Assembly: GCF_019655435.1 (NCBI RefSeq)
Contig: NZ_BPFH01000007.1
Coordinates: 157,552 to 221,551 of the forward strand
Source of the DNA: Jannaschia pagri
GTDB taxonomy: Bacteria > Pseudomonadota > Alphaproteobacteria > Rhodobacterales > Rhodobacteraceae
DNA: 64,000 nt
Reading direction: 5' to 3'
A program made the translations under genes and the position numbers. Positions within the stretch are counted from its first letter, which is position 1; each line of letters begins with the position of its first letter. This document shows positions 17,701-26,337 of this stretch, one piece after another. The notes under the pieces are model-generated. The model did not search any database. It saw only the letters and a list, made by a program, of their open reading frames with translations, and was not told the origin of the DNA.

Positions 17701-18492
17701 ATGGGGCCAGTATCGACGCAAATGGGCCAATCATCTCACCTCCGCTCCAGCGGCACGACGGTGGCGCCGCTTCTCCATCGGGCGGAGGCTATCGTCAGCA
17801 TCCAAAAGACCTATGCCGATGGCCATGTGTCGGCACGGCATAGCCACGACCGGCACCAGGTTATCTATGCCACCACGGGCTTGATGATGGCGGAGACGGA
17901 GACGGCGTCTTGGGCGGTGCCCGCAGGTTACGGCCTGCTGATGCCTGCGGGGACGGGCCATGGCACACGATTTGTGGGGAAGGTTCGGCTGCAATCGCTC
18001 TACGTCCGGCCCGAGGCCCTCTCGAGCGTTTTCGACACCTGCCGCATCGTTTCCGTTGGGCCGCTGCTCGCACAATTGATTGCGGCGTTCTGCGCCATAG
18101 CGCCGGGGGCCGAGCCTGCCCGCGCGCACCATCTGTCGTCTTTGATCCTGATGGAATTGGCCGCCGCCTCAACCTCTGCCCTGACGCTTCCCTATCCGCG
18201 CGATGGTGGTCTGCGTCGGGTGTGCGACGCCCTGATGGCTCAACCCGCGCAGGCGCCACACATCGACCGCTGGGCGGACGATATCGGCCTCAGTCGCCGG
18301 GCATTCACGCGCAATTTCAGGGATCAGACCGGCCTGAGCTTTGGTCAGTGGAGCCAACGTTTACGCGCGCAGCGGGCTTTGCAGGCGTTGGCGGCTGGCC
18401 AGCCCAAGGCCGCCGTGGCCCATGATCTGGGCTATGGTAGCGCCTCGGCCCTCAACGCCATGATGCGCCGCTTGATGCCAGAGGCCCTTTAA
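17701..18492 (+). CDS. AraC family transcriptional regulator
   Basis: 263 residues: an N-terminal cupin-type sensor domain (HSHDRHQVIYATTGLMMAETE, about 43-65) and a C-terminal double helix-turn-helix (about 175-262, LSRRAFTRNFRDQTGLSFGQW and AAVAHDLGYGSASALNAMMRR). Such proteins usually repress or activate an adjacent gene. The divergent PPOX gene 45 bases away is the obvious candidate, which is inference. No clear ribosome site: ATG 17722 is an alternative start. Confidence 0.88.
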   Translation: MGPVSTQMGQSSHLRSSGTTVAPLLHRAEAIVSIQKTYADGHVSARHSHDRHQVIYATTGLMMAETETASWAVPAGYGLLMPAGTGHGTRFVGKVRLQSLYVRPEALSSVFDTCRIVSVGPLLAQLIAAFCAIAPGAEPARAHHLSSLILMELAAASTSALTLPYPRDGGLRRVCDALMAQPAQAPHIDRWADDIGLSRRAFTRNFRDQTGLSFGQWSQRLRAQRALQALAAGQPKAAVAHDLGYGSASALNAMMRRLMPEAL

Positions 18493-18549
18493 CCCCCAAG
18501 ACGCGATCCTTAAACTAGGCGCAACGTAACATCACGCTCGGAGGGGCCC

Positions 18550-19206
18550 ATGAGCCTGCGTATCAACCAAGTCGTTCCCGATTTCGAAGCCGACACCAGC
18601 GATGGTCCGATCAAGTTTCACGACTGGATCGGTGACAGCTGGGCCATCCTGTTCAGCCACCCCAAGGACTTTACGCCCGTTTGCACCACTGAATTCGGCG
18701 CCGTCGCCCAACTGGCCGACGAATGGGACAAGCGCGGTGTCAAGGTCATCGGGATCTCGGTCGATGGGGTCGAAGATCATAAGAAGTGGAAGGGTGACAT
18801 CGAAACCTTCGGCGGCGCAAAGGCGGGCTTCCCGATCATCGCCGACGAGGGGCTGGCCGTGTCCAAGGCCTATGACATGCTGCCTGCCGACGCCTATTTG
18901 CCCGACGGTCGCACGCCCAACGACACGGCGACGGTGCGCTCGGTCTATATCATCGGGCCGGACAAGCAGCTGAAGCTGTCGATGACCTATCCGATGAACG
19001 TCGGCCGGAACTTCGCCGAAATCCTGCGGGCGGTAGACGCCTTGCAGATGGCGTCCAAGCATGGCGTGGCTGCGCCTGCGAATTGGGAACACGGCAAGGA
19101 TGTGGTGATTCCCGCGACGGTGTCGAACGAAGATGCGACGGCGAAGTTCGGGGACTTCACGACGCATTTCCCATACCTGCGGATGACCAAAGACCCGTCG
19201 GCCTAA
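18550..19206 (+). CDS. 1-Cys peroxiredoxin (Prx6-like)
   Basis: Reduces hydrogen and organic peroxides. The 218-residue protein has the peroxidatic motif FTPVCTTE with Cys45, the only cysteine in the chain, so there is no resolving cysteine and it belongs to the 1-Cys group. The long C-terminal dimerisation region is present. The ribosome site GGAGGGGCCC precedes the ATG. Its stop overlaps the stop of the convergent marR-type gene by four bases. Confidence 0.95.
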   Translation: MSLRINQVVPDFEADTSDGPIKFHDWIGDSWAILFSHPKDFTPVCTTEFGAVAQLADEWDKRGVKVIGISVDGVEDHKKWKGDIETFGGAKAGFPIIADEGLAVSKAYDMLPADAYLPDGRTPNDTATVRSVYIIGPDKQLKLSMTYPMNVGRNFAEILRAVDALQMASKHGVAAPANWEHGKDVVIPATVSNEDATAKFGDFTTHFPYLRMTKDPSA

Positions 19207-19640
19207 GCCGAACCCTTACGCGCTTGGTCGAGGCGGTCTAGCAGCGTCTCGGCCACCCGGGCAAAGGCGGCGCGGTCCTCTTTTGATATATCGTCGAACA
19301 GGCGAGACAGGTCGTCCGTGCGGGCCGCGCGGGCGGCCTTTGCCGTTGCTGCGGCATGGTCGCTGACGCGGATCACGGTTTTTCTGCGGTCTGTTGGGTG
19401 TTTCTCGCGCCCCACAAGGCCGTCCGCTTCCAGCGCGTCCACAAGCCCGGTGATCGCCTGCGGTGACACGCTGAGTTCGGTGGCCAAGTCGCGCATGGTG
19501 GCAGGGCCGTCCTTGGCCAGACGCGCCAGGGCCGCCACACGCGGCCCGCGCGTGGCGCCGCTGCCTTGCAAGCGGAGAAGGGCTGGCGCGAGACGATCAA
19601 TCAGCTCAACCAGTTGCTTTGGGGAATGTGCTTTTGCCAT
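19203..19640 (-). CDS. MarR family transcriptional regulator
   Basis: A 145-residue winged-helix regulator: RVAALARLAKDGPATMRDLATELSVSPQAITGLVDALEADGLVGREKHPTDRRKTVIRVSD carries the recognition helix and the DRR wing typical of MarR. Ligand unknown. No cysteine is seen in the chain, so thiol-based peroxide sensing of the OhrR kind is not supported despite the neighbouring peroxiredoxin. Confidence 0.9.
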   Translation of the reverse strand: MAKAHSPKQLVELIDRLAPALLRLQGSGATRGPRVAALARLAKDGPATMRDLATELSVSPQAITGLVDALEADGLVGREKHPTDRRKTVIRVSDHAAATAKAARAARTDDLSRLFDDISKEDRAAFARVAETLLDRLDQARKGSA

Positions 19641-19704
19641 GGGGCGACCCTCTCCGGACGGGGAATGGGCGTCAAGATCTGGTCTGAGGGTCCGCCCGAA
19701 ATGA

Positions 19705-19725
19705 CAAAGACCGCCCTGGGGGCGG
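19705..19725 (-). terminator. Rho-independent terminator of rpmJ
   Basis: On the minus strand CCGCCC and GGGCGG form a 6-bp GC stem around CCA (19711-19725), followed by TCTTTGTCATTT. It lies 39 bases beyond the rpmJ stop and fits an intrinsic terminator. Confidence 0.65.
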
Positions 19726-19763
19726 CCTGTCTTCTTGCAATCCTTCGGGCGATGCCCGGTGGA

Positions 19764-19889
19764 TCAGCCCTGGCGTGCTTTGAAGCGGCGCTGGGTTTTG
19801 TTGATCACGTAAACTCGGCCCTTACGGCGCACGATCCGGCAATCGCGGTGGCGCTGCTTGAGCGAGCGGAGGGAGTTGCGAACCTTCAT
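19764..19889 (-). CDS. rpmJ: 50S ribosomal protein bL36 (41-residue form)
   Basis: [20 protein letters not shown] followed by [21 protein letters not shown], the 41-residue alphaproteobacterial bL36. Only one cysteine remains of the zinc-binding set found in C+ L36, so it is the zinc-free (C-) type. The ribosome site AAGGA is eight bases before ATG at 19889. A longer in-frame ORF reaching upstream through the tRNA is spurious. It stands alone, away from other ribosomal genes. Confidence 0.95.
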   Translation of the reverse strand: MKVRNSLRSLKQRHRDCRIVRRKGRVYVINKTQRRFKARQG

Positions 19890-20041
19890 CGGTTGTTCCT
19901 TCGGTCGCGGCGCGGCGATGCGCCTTGGGTTGCGTTCGTGCCCGAGCGGGCGGTTGGTTGGTCGTGGACCCATCAGCTTCCCTAGGGAAGCCGCCTGTGG
20001 CCAGAGGACCCCGCCTAACCCTTTCTTGCGAAAGGGGACGG

Positions 20042-20116
20042 TGGTGGGCGATACTGGGATCGAACCAGTGACCCCTTCGATGTCAACGAAGTGCTCTACC
20101 GCTGAGCTAATCGCCC
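20042..20116 (-). tRNA. tRNA-Val (anticodon GAC)
   Basis: On the minus strand, acceptor GGGCGAT pairs with ATCGCCC. The D arm is GCTC-GAGC, the anticodon stem CTTCG/CGAAG has loop TTGACAT (anticodon GAC), the T arm ACTGG-TTCGATC-CCAGT is intact, and the 3' CCA is encoded. GAC reads GUC/GUU valine codons. Confidence 0.96.
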
Positions 20117-20251
20117 CCGCGACACATTGACTGATACGATCGCTCATATCCGCCCTTGTGCGTTGGTGCGCGGTGCTTAGAGCCTTTCACGACCCCTTGC
20201 AAGAGGGCTTTCCACTGTTTCTGGCGGCGTTTTTCTGCCATGGAGTATGTC

Positions 20252-21118
20252 ATGACATCCTTCGCCCGACCGCCCTACCGCTTGTATCGGCCGACTGTGT
20301 TGGCCGCACCTGTGGTTGTGGCCTCTCCGCATTCGGGGCGTACCTACAATTGGGAGTTTCTGTCCCGGTCGGTCCTCGACAAGGATCGGATCCGCTCCTC
20401 TGAGGATGCCTATGTCGATTTGCTGCTGACCCGGGTGCCTGACCTTGGGATGCCCGTGCTCGCCGCTGAGATGCCCCGCGCATTTCTGGACCTCAACCGC
20501 GCCCCAACGGAGTTGGACCCGGCTGTTGTTCAAGACGTCCCTCGTGGGGTGGCCAATCCGCGCGTAAGTTCCGGCCTGGGCGTGATCCCCCGAGTCGTGG
20601 CGCAGGGGCGTGCCATCTACCGTGGTAAGATTTCCCGCGCGGAGGCACAGCGTCGGATCGACACGATTTGGCACCCCTATCATGCGGCGCTTGATGATCT
20701 GCTGAATACCGCGACCCTGACATTTGGGCGGAGTATTCTGGTCGACTGCCATTCCATGCCCCACGAAGCCATTGAGGGGCTCGGCGGCCCAAACGGTCCA
20801 CCGGAAATCGTCCTGGGGGATCGTTTCGGGTCGTCCGCGGATGCGGACCTGGTGGATGGGATCGAGACGATCTTTCGCGATCTCGGCTTCCGCGTTGCGC
20901 GTAACACGCCGTTTGCAGGGGCCTATATGACCCAGCACTACGGCAAACCCGCCCGTGGCCGTCACGCGATCCAGATCGAAATTGATCGGGCGCTTTACAT
21001 GGATGAGCGGACCGTTCGTCCGAACGACCGTTTCGACAGCATTCGGAACCTGCTGACCGAGGCGCTGGCCCGCATTCGCGACATGTCCCGTGGCCAGTTG
21101 GGCTTGGCGGCAGAATAG
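20252..21118 (+). CDS. N-formylglutamate amidohydrolase
   Basis: Hydrolyses N-formylglutamate (histidine breakdown, HutG-type) or related N-acyl amides. The 288 residues contain the family signature VVVASPHSGRTY near the start, the ARAFLDLNRAPTELDP stretch and VDCHSMPHEA, which supply the metal ligands. ATG 20252 has GGAG six bases upstream and is preferred over 20240. No hut genes adjoin, so the in vivo substrate is uncertain. Confidence 0.88.
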   Translation: MTSFARPPYRLYRPTVLAAPVVVASPHSGRTYNWEFLSRSVLDKDRIRSSEDAYVDLLLTRVPDLGMPVLAAEMPRAFLDLNRAPTELDPAVVQDVPRGVANPRVSSGLGVIPRVVAQGRAIYRGKISRAEAQRRIDTIWHPYHAALDDLLNTATLTFGRSILVDCHSMPHEAIEGLGGPNGPPEIVLGDRFGSSADADLVDGIETIFRDLGFRVARNTPFAGAYMTQHYGKPARGRHAIQIEIDRALYMDERTVRPNDRFDSIRNLLTEALARIRDMSRGQLGLAAE

Positions 21119-21127
21119 CACGCCAAA

Positions 21128-22381
21128 TCAGCGGAGGGCACGTCCCTTGCGAATCGCATCGTCACCAAAGCGCGCGCGGATGGCATCTGTCGCCCGCTCT
21201 GCTGCCGCGCGCTTGCCTGCGCCTGGGTCCAGCAAGTCATCGGACCGGTCGGCCAGCGTCTCTGGCACCAGGTCCGACAGGCCCACGCCAATCAGACGAC
21301 AGCGCCCCACCCGGTCTAGGCCCTGGAACAGCGCACGCGCCTGTCGATAGATCTTGTCCGCGATCTGCGTCGGGTCCGACAGGGCGTGGCGCCGCGTGAC
21401 CGTCGTGAAATCCGCCCGTTTCAGCTTGAGGGTGACGACGCGGCCCGCCAGGCCCTTAGCTTTAGCACGGGCACTGACCTGTTCCGATAGGCGCCATAGG
21501 TGTCCATCCAGGACGTCCTGGTCATCGGTGTCCTCGTGAAACGTCGTCTCCTTGGAGATCGACTTGACGGGGCGGTTGCGACTGACTGGGCGCCGGTCTC
21601 GACCGCGCGCCAGATGCCAAAGGCGGTCGCCCATGGTGCCGAAGCGGTGTCCCAGGTCGCGCCGGTCCCAGCGTCGCAGATCCGCGATGGTCTGGATGCC
21701 CGCTTGGCGCAACGCCTCCTGCCCGACGACGCCGACCCCCCAGATGATCCCCACGGGCTTGTCCGCCAGAAACGTCTCGGTCTCTGCGCGGCCAATGACG
21801 GAGAACCCCCGTGGCTTATCCAGATCGCTCGCAATCTTCGCCAAGAACTTGTTGTGGCTCAGCCCAATGGAGCCGGTGATCCCGATTTCTTCCTGCATCC
21901 GTTTGACGAGCTTGGCCAACATCACGGCGGGCGGATGGCCATGTAGCCGTGTGGTGCCGGTCAGGTCCAAGAAGGCTTCGTCCAGGGAGAGGGGCTCAAT
22001 GGCGGGGGTCAACTCCTCCATTAGGGCACGGACCTGCCGTGACACCTCAACATAGAGCGACATACGCCCCTTCAGCACCACCGCTTCGGGGCAGAGTTCC
22101 AACGCCTTGAACATCGGCATGGCTGAGCGCACGCCTCGCACCCGCGCGACATAGCAACACGTGGAGACGACCCCGCGCCGCCCCCCGCCGATGATGACCG
22201 GCTTGTCCGCCAGTTCGGGGCGGTCCCGCTTTTCCACCGACGCATAGAAGGCGTCGCAATCCATGTGGGCGATGGACAGATCCAGCAATTCGTCATGGCG
22301 TGTAACGCGCGGGCTGCCACAGGCGGGACAGCGGCGCGCAGAGGTAAATGTATGCAGGCACTGGCGGCACAACGACGACAT
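21128..22381 (-). CDS. dinB: DNA polymerase IV with N-terminal four-cysteine extension
   Basis: Y-family translesion polymerase of 417 residues. Palm motifs AHMDCDAFYASVE (about 38-50) and PLSLDEAFLDLTG (about 130-142) hold the catalytic acids; the little finger follows. The first about 25 residues form a small zinc-ribbon-like module with Cys5, Cys8, Cys18 and Cys21 (CxxC...CPAC), absent from E. coli DinB. It is convergent with the amidohydrolase gene. No alphaproteobacterial LexA box (GTTC-N7-GTTC) was found upstream, so SOS control is not evident. Confidence 0.93.
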   Translation of the reverse strand: MSSLCRQCLHTFTSARRCPACGSPRVTRHDELLDLSIAHMDCDAFYASVEKRDRPELADKPVIIGGGRRGVVSTCCYVARVRGVRSAMPMFKALELCPEAVVLKGRMSLYVEVSRQVRALMEELTPAIEPLSLDEAFLDLTGTTRLHGHPPAVMLAKLVKRMQEEIGITGSIGLSHNKFLAKIASDLDKPRGFSVIGRAETETFLADKPVGIIWGVGVVGQEALRQAGIQTIADLRRWDRRDLGHRFGTMGDRLWHLARGRDRRPVSRNRPVKSISKETTFHEDTDDQDVLDGHLWRLSEQVSARAKAKGLAGRVVTLKLKRADFTTVTRRHALSDPTQIADKIYRQARALFQGLDRVGRCRLIGVGLSDLVPETLADRSDDLLDPGAGKRAAAERATDAIRARFGDDAIRKGRALR

Positions 22382-22561
22382 GTAAGCAGTCTAACCCGTC
22401 GTCCCATCGGCTGAAACCTGCCGCTGGCGGGCGCTTGCCGAGGTGTTTCGCTGTGATCGGCAGGGCGCGGCTCGTTCTCACGCCACCTCGGATCCCCGGT
22501 GGTTTCGCTGTCTCGTTTCGTGCCCGATTGGGTCATCCCAACCCTTCCGTAGGAGGATCCC

Positions 22562-22783
22562 ATGACTGACCCTCACCAACCGCACCACGCCATGGTCGAC
22601 GAAAGCAGCAGAGGCCGAACCGGCATTATCGTCCTGGTCGTCGTCGCCCTGTTGATCGTGCTTGGCCTGTTGATGTTCTCTGGCGGCGGCTCCGACGGGG
22701 GCGATGGCGCCCCAGCCGGGGCGGAGGCCCCCGCGGGCACCGAAGCGCCCGTCGCCCCAGAGGCCCCCATCGTCACGGAGTAA
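22562..22783 (+). CDS. Small single-pass membrane protein, Ala/Pro/Glu-rich tail
   Basis: 73 residues after the ribosome site AGGAGG. A His-rich N-terminus and one strong transmembrane segment (about 22-41) precede a low-complexity tail of Gly, then repeated AP/EAPAGTEAP units. No known domain. It precedes the SPFH gene in the same direction, 123 bases away. Confidence 0.6.
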   Translation: MTDPHQPHHAMVDESSRGRTGIIVLVVVALLIVLGLLMFSGGGSDGGDGAPAGAEAPAGTEAPVAPEAPIVTE

Positions 22784-22906
22784 TCCGGGCGCCCGTTCCG
22801 GGTGGTCTCTCCCCCCTTGGGGCCATCCGGGGCAGACCTGTGCCAGCGTTGCGCCACCTTCGTGGTCGCCCTACATGTTGAGGCGTGACCGACAAAGGGC
22901 CCGACC

Positions 22907-23803
22907 ATGGACATTCAAGCAGACCTTCTCGCGTTTGCGGGTCAGAACGCAGTGATCATCGCGCTGGCGATCTTTGTGATCGTCTGCATTTTGATGGCCG
23001 TGCGCATCGTGCCCCAGTCGGACAAATTCGTGGTCGAACGGTTTGGACGCCTGCGCAGCGTGCTTGGCCCGGGGATCAACCTGATCGTCCCCTTTCTTGA
23101 CCGGGTGGCCCACAAGGTCTCCATTCTGGAGCGGCAGCTGCCCAACGCCAGCCAAGACGCCATCACGCGGGACAACGTGCTGGTGCAGGTGGAAACCTCC
23201 GTTTTCTATCGCATCCTGCAGCCGGAGCGGACGGTTTACCGTATCCGCGACGTGGATGCTGCCATCGCTACGACGGTCGCTGGTATCGTCCGGGCCGAGA
23301 TCGGCATGATGGAGCTGGATGAGGTGCAGTCCAACCGCGCCCAATTAATTCACAAGATCAAAGCCCAGGTCGAAGACGCCGTCGACGACTGGGGGATCGA
23401 GGTCACGCGGGCGGAGATCCTGGACGTGAACCTGGACAATGCGACCCGCGATGCCATGCTGCAGCAGTTGAACGCAGAGCGGGCGCGCCGCGCGCAGGTG
23501 ACCGAGGCCGAAGGCGCAAAGCGGGCCGTTGAGTTGAACGCCGATGCGGAGCTGTACGCCGCCGAGCAGACCGCCAAGGCCCGCCGCATCGCCGCCGACG
23601 CCGAAGCCTACGCGACGGAGGTCGTGGCCCGTGCCATTGCCGACAACGGGCTGGAGGCTGCGCAATACCAAGTCGCGCTCAAACAGGTCGAAGCACTCAA
23701 GGCGCTGGGCGGCACCAGCGGATCCCAGACGGTCGTGGTCCCTGCCTCTGCGTTGGATGCCTTTGGTGAGGCGTTTAAGATGTTGAAGGGCCGTGGCCAA
23801 TGA
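22907..23803 (+). CDS. SPFH/stomatin-like membrane protein (paraslipin, QmcA type)
   Basis: A 298-residue band-7 protein: N-terminal membrane anchor (about 11-32), then the SPFH domain beginning IVPQSDKFVVERFGRLRSVLGPGINLIVPF, and a long charged coiled coil rich in Ala/Glu/Arg (about 190-260). Family members form large membrane rings that organise proteases and lipid domains. The stop overlaps the nfeD start in ATGA, the usual SPFH-NfeD pairing. Confidence 0.92.
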   Translation: MDIQADLLAFAGQNAVIIALAIFVIVCILMAVRIVPQSDKFVVERFGRLRSVLGPGINLIVPFLDRVAHKVSILERQLPNASQDAITRDNVLVQVETSVFYRILQPERTVYRIRDVDAAIATTVAGIVRAEIGMMELDEVQSNRAQLIHKIKAQVEDAVDDWGIEVTRAEILDVNLDNATRDAMLQQLNAERARRAQVTEAEGAKRAVELNADAELYAAEQTAKARRIAADAEAYATEVVARAIADNGLEAAQYQVALKQVEALKALGGTSGSQTVVVPASALDAFGEAFKMLKGRGQ

Positions 23804-24093
23804 TTTGGACGGCCTGGTGGGCCTGGGGCATCGCGGCTTTGATCCTCGGTGTGTTGGAGGTCTTGGCGCCGGGCTTCATCTTACTGGGCTTCGCCATCGG
23901 CGCCGGCCTTGTGGCGTTGGGCCTCGCGACCGGGGTCCTTGGCGGTCTGGTTGCCATATCGGGCGGCTATGGCGCAGCGGTCCTGTTTCTGATCTTCGCG
24001 ATTGTGTCCCTGGTCGCTTGGCTGGCCCTGCGCGCGGGTTTTGGCGCCCCTGGGACGTCGGCCCAGACCTTCGACAAGGATGTAAACGACTGA
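23800..24093 (+). CDS. NfeD family membrane protein (short form)
   Basis: A 97-residue polytopic protein (IAALILGVLEVLAPGFILLGFAIGAGLVALGL and a second hydrophobic block about 50-76). This matches the short NfeD type that partners with SPFH proteins; the C-terminal OB-fold domain is minimal or missing. Translational overlap with the SPFH gene indicates a complex. Confidence 0.85.
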   Translation: MIWTAWWAWGIAALILGVLEVLAPGFILLGFAIGAGLVALGLATGVLGGLVAISGGYGAAVLFLIFAIVSLVAWLALRAGFGAPGTSAQTFDKDVND

Positions 24094-24153
24094 TCGCCAG
24101 GAACTGAGGCGCGGGTTGCCCGTTGTCCCTGCACAACCGTGCAGGAGAAAACG

Positions 24154-24369
24154 ATGGTTTCCGAACCCAACGACGCCCCCGTGCCCAATGCCAGTAAAGG
24201 CAGGTATTACATCGGTCTGGCCGTCGCCATTGTCCTTGGTGGCCTGCTGGTGCTGTTCGTCTTTCCGAACTTGGTGGCCCTGACCAACGAAGGCCCTGCC
24301 GTAGACGACGATTTTCAGGTGACCTTGCCCTCTGCCGATGGGCTGGAACGGGTCGATCCGCTGGACTGA
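24154..24369 (+). CDS. Small membrane protein, unknown
   Basis: 71 residues from ATG 24154 (AGGAGA five bases upstream; the in-frame GTG 24139 is less likely). One transmembrane segment (about 20-42, YYIGLAVAIVLGGLLVLFVFP) is followed by an acidic tail. No recognised family. It follows nfeD by 60 bases in the same direction and may belong to that transcript. Confidence 0.6.
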   Translation: MVSEPNDAPVPNASKGRYYIGLAVAIVLGGLLVLFVFPNLVALTNEGPAVDDDFQVTLPSADGLERVDPLD

Positions 24370-24376
24370 CGCGGGT

Positions 24377-25087
24377 CTAGTGGTTTGGTCGTCTCGCCTG
24401 GTCGGATGACAGTTCCGCCAAAATGGCCTGCGCCGCCTCGCGCGCATCCGGGGCCCGCGTGATCGGGCGCCCGACGACCACATGATCCGCCCCGGCGCGG
24501 ATCGCCTCTGCCGGGGTCATCACCCGCTTCTGATCGCCCAGATCCGATCCGACCGGACGCACGCCCGGTGTCACAATCAGCTTACCGTCCGCCTCGGGCA
24601 GGGCGCGGATGAGCGCGGCCTCCTGCGGGGAACAGATTACGCCGTCCGCCCCGGCCTCCAACGCGCGGGCCGCGCGCGTGGTCACGAGATCGGGGATATC
24701 CCCGGCGACGATCAGACCCTCGTCCAGGTCCTGGCGGTCGAGCGAGGTTAGGATCGTGACCCCGAGGATCTTCATATCGCCCTTGGCCTGGGCCGCGGCA
24801 CGGACCACATGGGGGTCGCCATGCACGGTCAAGAAATCCAGGTCGAAGCGGGACAGGCCACGCACCGCCGCTTCGACAGTGTTCCCGATATCGAACAGCT
24901 TCATGTCGAGGAAAATGCGCTTCCCGTGGTCGGCCTTCAGCTCATTCGCAAGGGCCAGCCCGCCCCCCGTCAGCATCCCCAAGCCGATCTTGTAGAAGGA
25001 GACGGCCTCGCCCAGGCGGTCGGCGACCTGCAAACCGGTCAGCGCATCCGCCACATCTAGCGCGACGATCAAACGGTCATCGGACAT
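24377..25087 (-). CDS. pyrF: Orotidine 5'-phosphate decarboxylase
   Basis: Final step of UMP synthesis. The 236-residue TIM-barrel protein has the catalytic tetrad segment IFLDMKLFDIGNT (Asp-x-Lys-xx-Asp), the substrate loop TPGVRPVGSD and the C-terminal phosphate-binding ADHVVVGRPITRAPD. Length is normal. It ends seven bases from the convergent small membrane protein gene. Confidence 0.95.
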   Translation of the reverse strand: MSDDRLIVALDVADALTGLQVADRLGEAVSFYKIGLGMLTGGGLALANELKADHGKRIFLDMKLFDIGNTVEAAVRGLSRFDLDFLTVHGDPHVVRAAAQAKGDMKILGVTILTSLDRQDLDEGLIVAGDIPDLVTTRAARALEAGADGVICSPQEAALIRALPEADGKLIVTPGVRPVGSDLGDQKRVMTPAEAIRAGADHVVVGRPITRAPDAREAAQAILAELSSDQARRPNH

Positions 25088-25209
25088 GGGATTTTCCTCG
25101 CGACAATGGATGGAGCGGGGCCTATGGGTCCGGCCCGCGATTGTCTAGGGATGTTGCATGCCGACCGCCGCGACCGGGCCCGCCTTTGCCGTGTCGCAAC
25201 TTGGGTTAC

Positions 25210-25227
25210 CCTCCGCTAACGCGGAGG
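25210..25227. other. Perfect hairpin upstream of pyrF
   Basis: CCTCCGC and GCGGAGG form a 7-bp stem around TAAC. It lies between the 3' end of the small minus-strand gene (25319-25516) and pyrF. No T-tract, so an intrinsic terminator is not proven. Confidence 0.35.
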
Positions 25228-25318
25228 CGCGCATCGGCTCTCAACCGCTCTTGCCGATATCAATGGGGCTTTGAGCAAGCCCCTGACGTTCACGGCCAAA
25301 GAATGGCGCAGCGCGGGG

Positions 25319-25516
25319 TTAACAGTCAGCGGTTGCGGCCCGCGTCAGCCGTCGCACCGCCTCATCATGGGTCCGGATCGGCTGCGCAATGCGGAGCTGC
25401 ATGTGCTGTCGGATCACCTCCCCGTTGGGCCTTCGACGGACCGCTGTGCCGGACAAGGTTCCCGCCATGGGATCGTGGCGAATGTGTTCGATGTAAATGA
25501 TCGGGCGGACTGTCAT
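25319..25516 (-). CDS. Small protein, unknown
   Basis: A 65-residue ORF with a strong ribosome site (GGAAGGAGCGTGCA before ATG), reading from MTVRPIIYIEHIRHDPMAGT to a TAA stop. It is basic, has no membrane segment and no recognised domain. It is the same direction as the EVE-yciI-gpsA-tsaD set, 129 bases downstream, and upstream of pyrF. The ribosome site is the main support for it being real. Confidence 0.5.
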   Translation of the reverse strand: MTVRPIIYIEHIRHDPMAGTLSGTAVRRRPNGEVIRQHMQLRIAQPIRTHDEAVRRLTRAATADC

Positions 25517-25645
25517 TGCACGCTCCTTCCGGAACGCTAACGCGCCGCCGCGCGGGGTGGTTCCAGTGACCGGATCGACCGACGCGGGCGGTTCCCCCCT
25601 CAGCCTTGTCAGAGCCTAGCGGACCGGAGCCTAAGAGTTCGTAAA

Positions 25646-26065
25646 CTATGGCTCGGTCTGTCCCATTTCGCAGATCAGGGCCCATTCAGCGGCCGTGACC
25701 GGTTGCACGGACAGGCGGCTGTTGCGCACGAGGACCATCTCAGCCAAATCGTCGCGGCCCTTGATCTCCGCCAGCGTCACGGGCTGGGCAAACGGCCGAA
25801 CGGCCCGGATATCCACGCAGTCCCACCGGCTGTCGTCCGTGGTGCTGTCAGGATGGGATTCGGCGCAGACCTCCACGATCCCGACCACCGCCTTTTCCCC
25901 TTGGCTATGGTAGAAGAACCCCCGGTCGCCGAGACGCATGTCCCGCATGAGGTTGCGGGCCTGGTAATTGCGGACGCCGTCCCATTCCTCTCCGACCTCG
26001 CCCTTGGCCACCTGATCCTGCCAAGACCAGACGCTGGGTTCGGATTTGAACAGCCAGTATCTCAT
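25646..26065 (-). CDS. EVE domain-containing protein
   Basis: A 139-residue PUA-like fold protein. MRYWLFKSEPSVWSW, GVRNYQARNLMRDMRLGDRGFFYHS and GIVEVCAESHPDST are diagnostic of the EVE domain, which binds modified bases in nucleic acids. The specific ligand is unknown. Its start overlaps the stop of the YciI gene (ATGA), placing it in an operon with tsaD and gpsA. Confidence 0.92.
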   Translation of the reverse strand: MRYWLFKSEPSVWSWQDQVAKGEVGEEWDGVRNYQARNLMRDMRLGDRGFFYHSQGEKAVVGIVEVCAESHPDSTTDDSRWDCVDIRAVRPFAQPVTLAEIKGRDDLAEMVLVRNSRLSVQPVTAAEWALICEMGQTEP

Positions 26066-26337
26066 CCACCGATCACGCGGTTCCAGGCTTCGATCCGGAC
26101 GTCTTCGAACAGGCCCGCCTTGGCATAGGGGTCCGACGCGGCGAAGGCCTCTACGTGGGCGCGGTCGTCCGTGTCAAATAGAATGAGGGAGCCACACATC
26201 TCACCCGAGGCATTCACGAAGGGCCCGGCCTGCACGACGTGGGCATCGGCCTTCAGGTAGTCCACATGGGCCGCGCGGTTGGCTTTGCGGACGTCCAAGT
26301 GACCGGGTTTGTCGGTGCAGATCAGCGCGTGCATCAT
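26062..26337 (-). CDS. YciI family protein
   Basis: A 91-residue ferredoxin-like alpha/beta protein: [20 protein letters not shown], a His/Asp pair and SLILFDTDDRAHVEAFAASDPYAKAGLF are YciI/YCII hallmarks. The family is dehydratase-like but without a defined role. The start (ATG 26337 or 26334) lies in the end of gpsA; the longer open frame upstream is gpsA in another frame. Confidence 0.88.
   Translation of the reverse strand: MMHALICTDKPGHLDVRKANRAAHVDYLKADAHVVQAGPFVNASGEMCGSLILFDTDDRAHVEAFAASDPYAKAGLFEDVRIEAWNRVIGG

Noticed and set aside
19764..20147. 127-codon ORF ending in the bL36 sequence, considered as an N-terminally extended L36
   Set aside because: The extension runs through the tRNA-Val gene; the 41-residue start has its own ribosome site.
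22382..22561. LexA-regulated promoter for dinB; also a 10-base direct repeat GTTTCGCTGT at 22445 and 22502
   Set aside because: No GTTC-N7-GTTC box. The repeat is short and spaced by 57 bases, with no known regulator.
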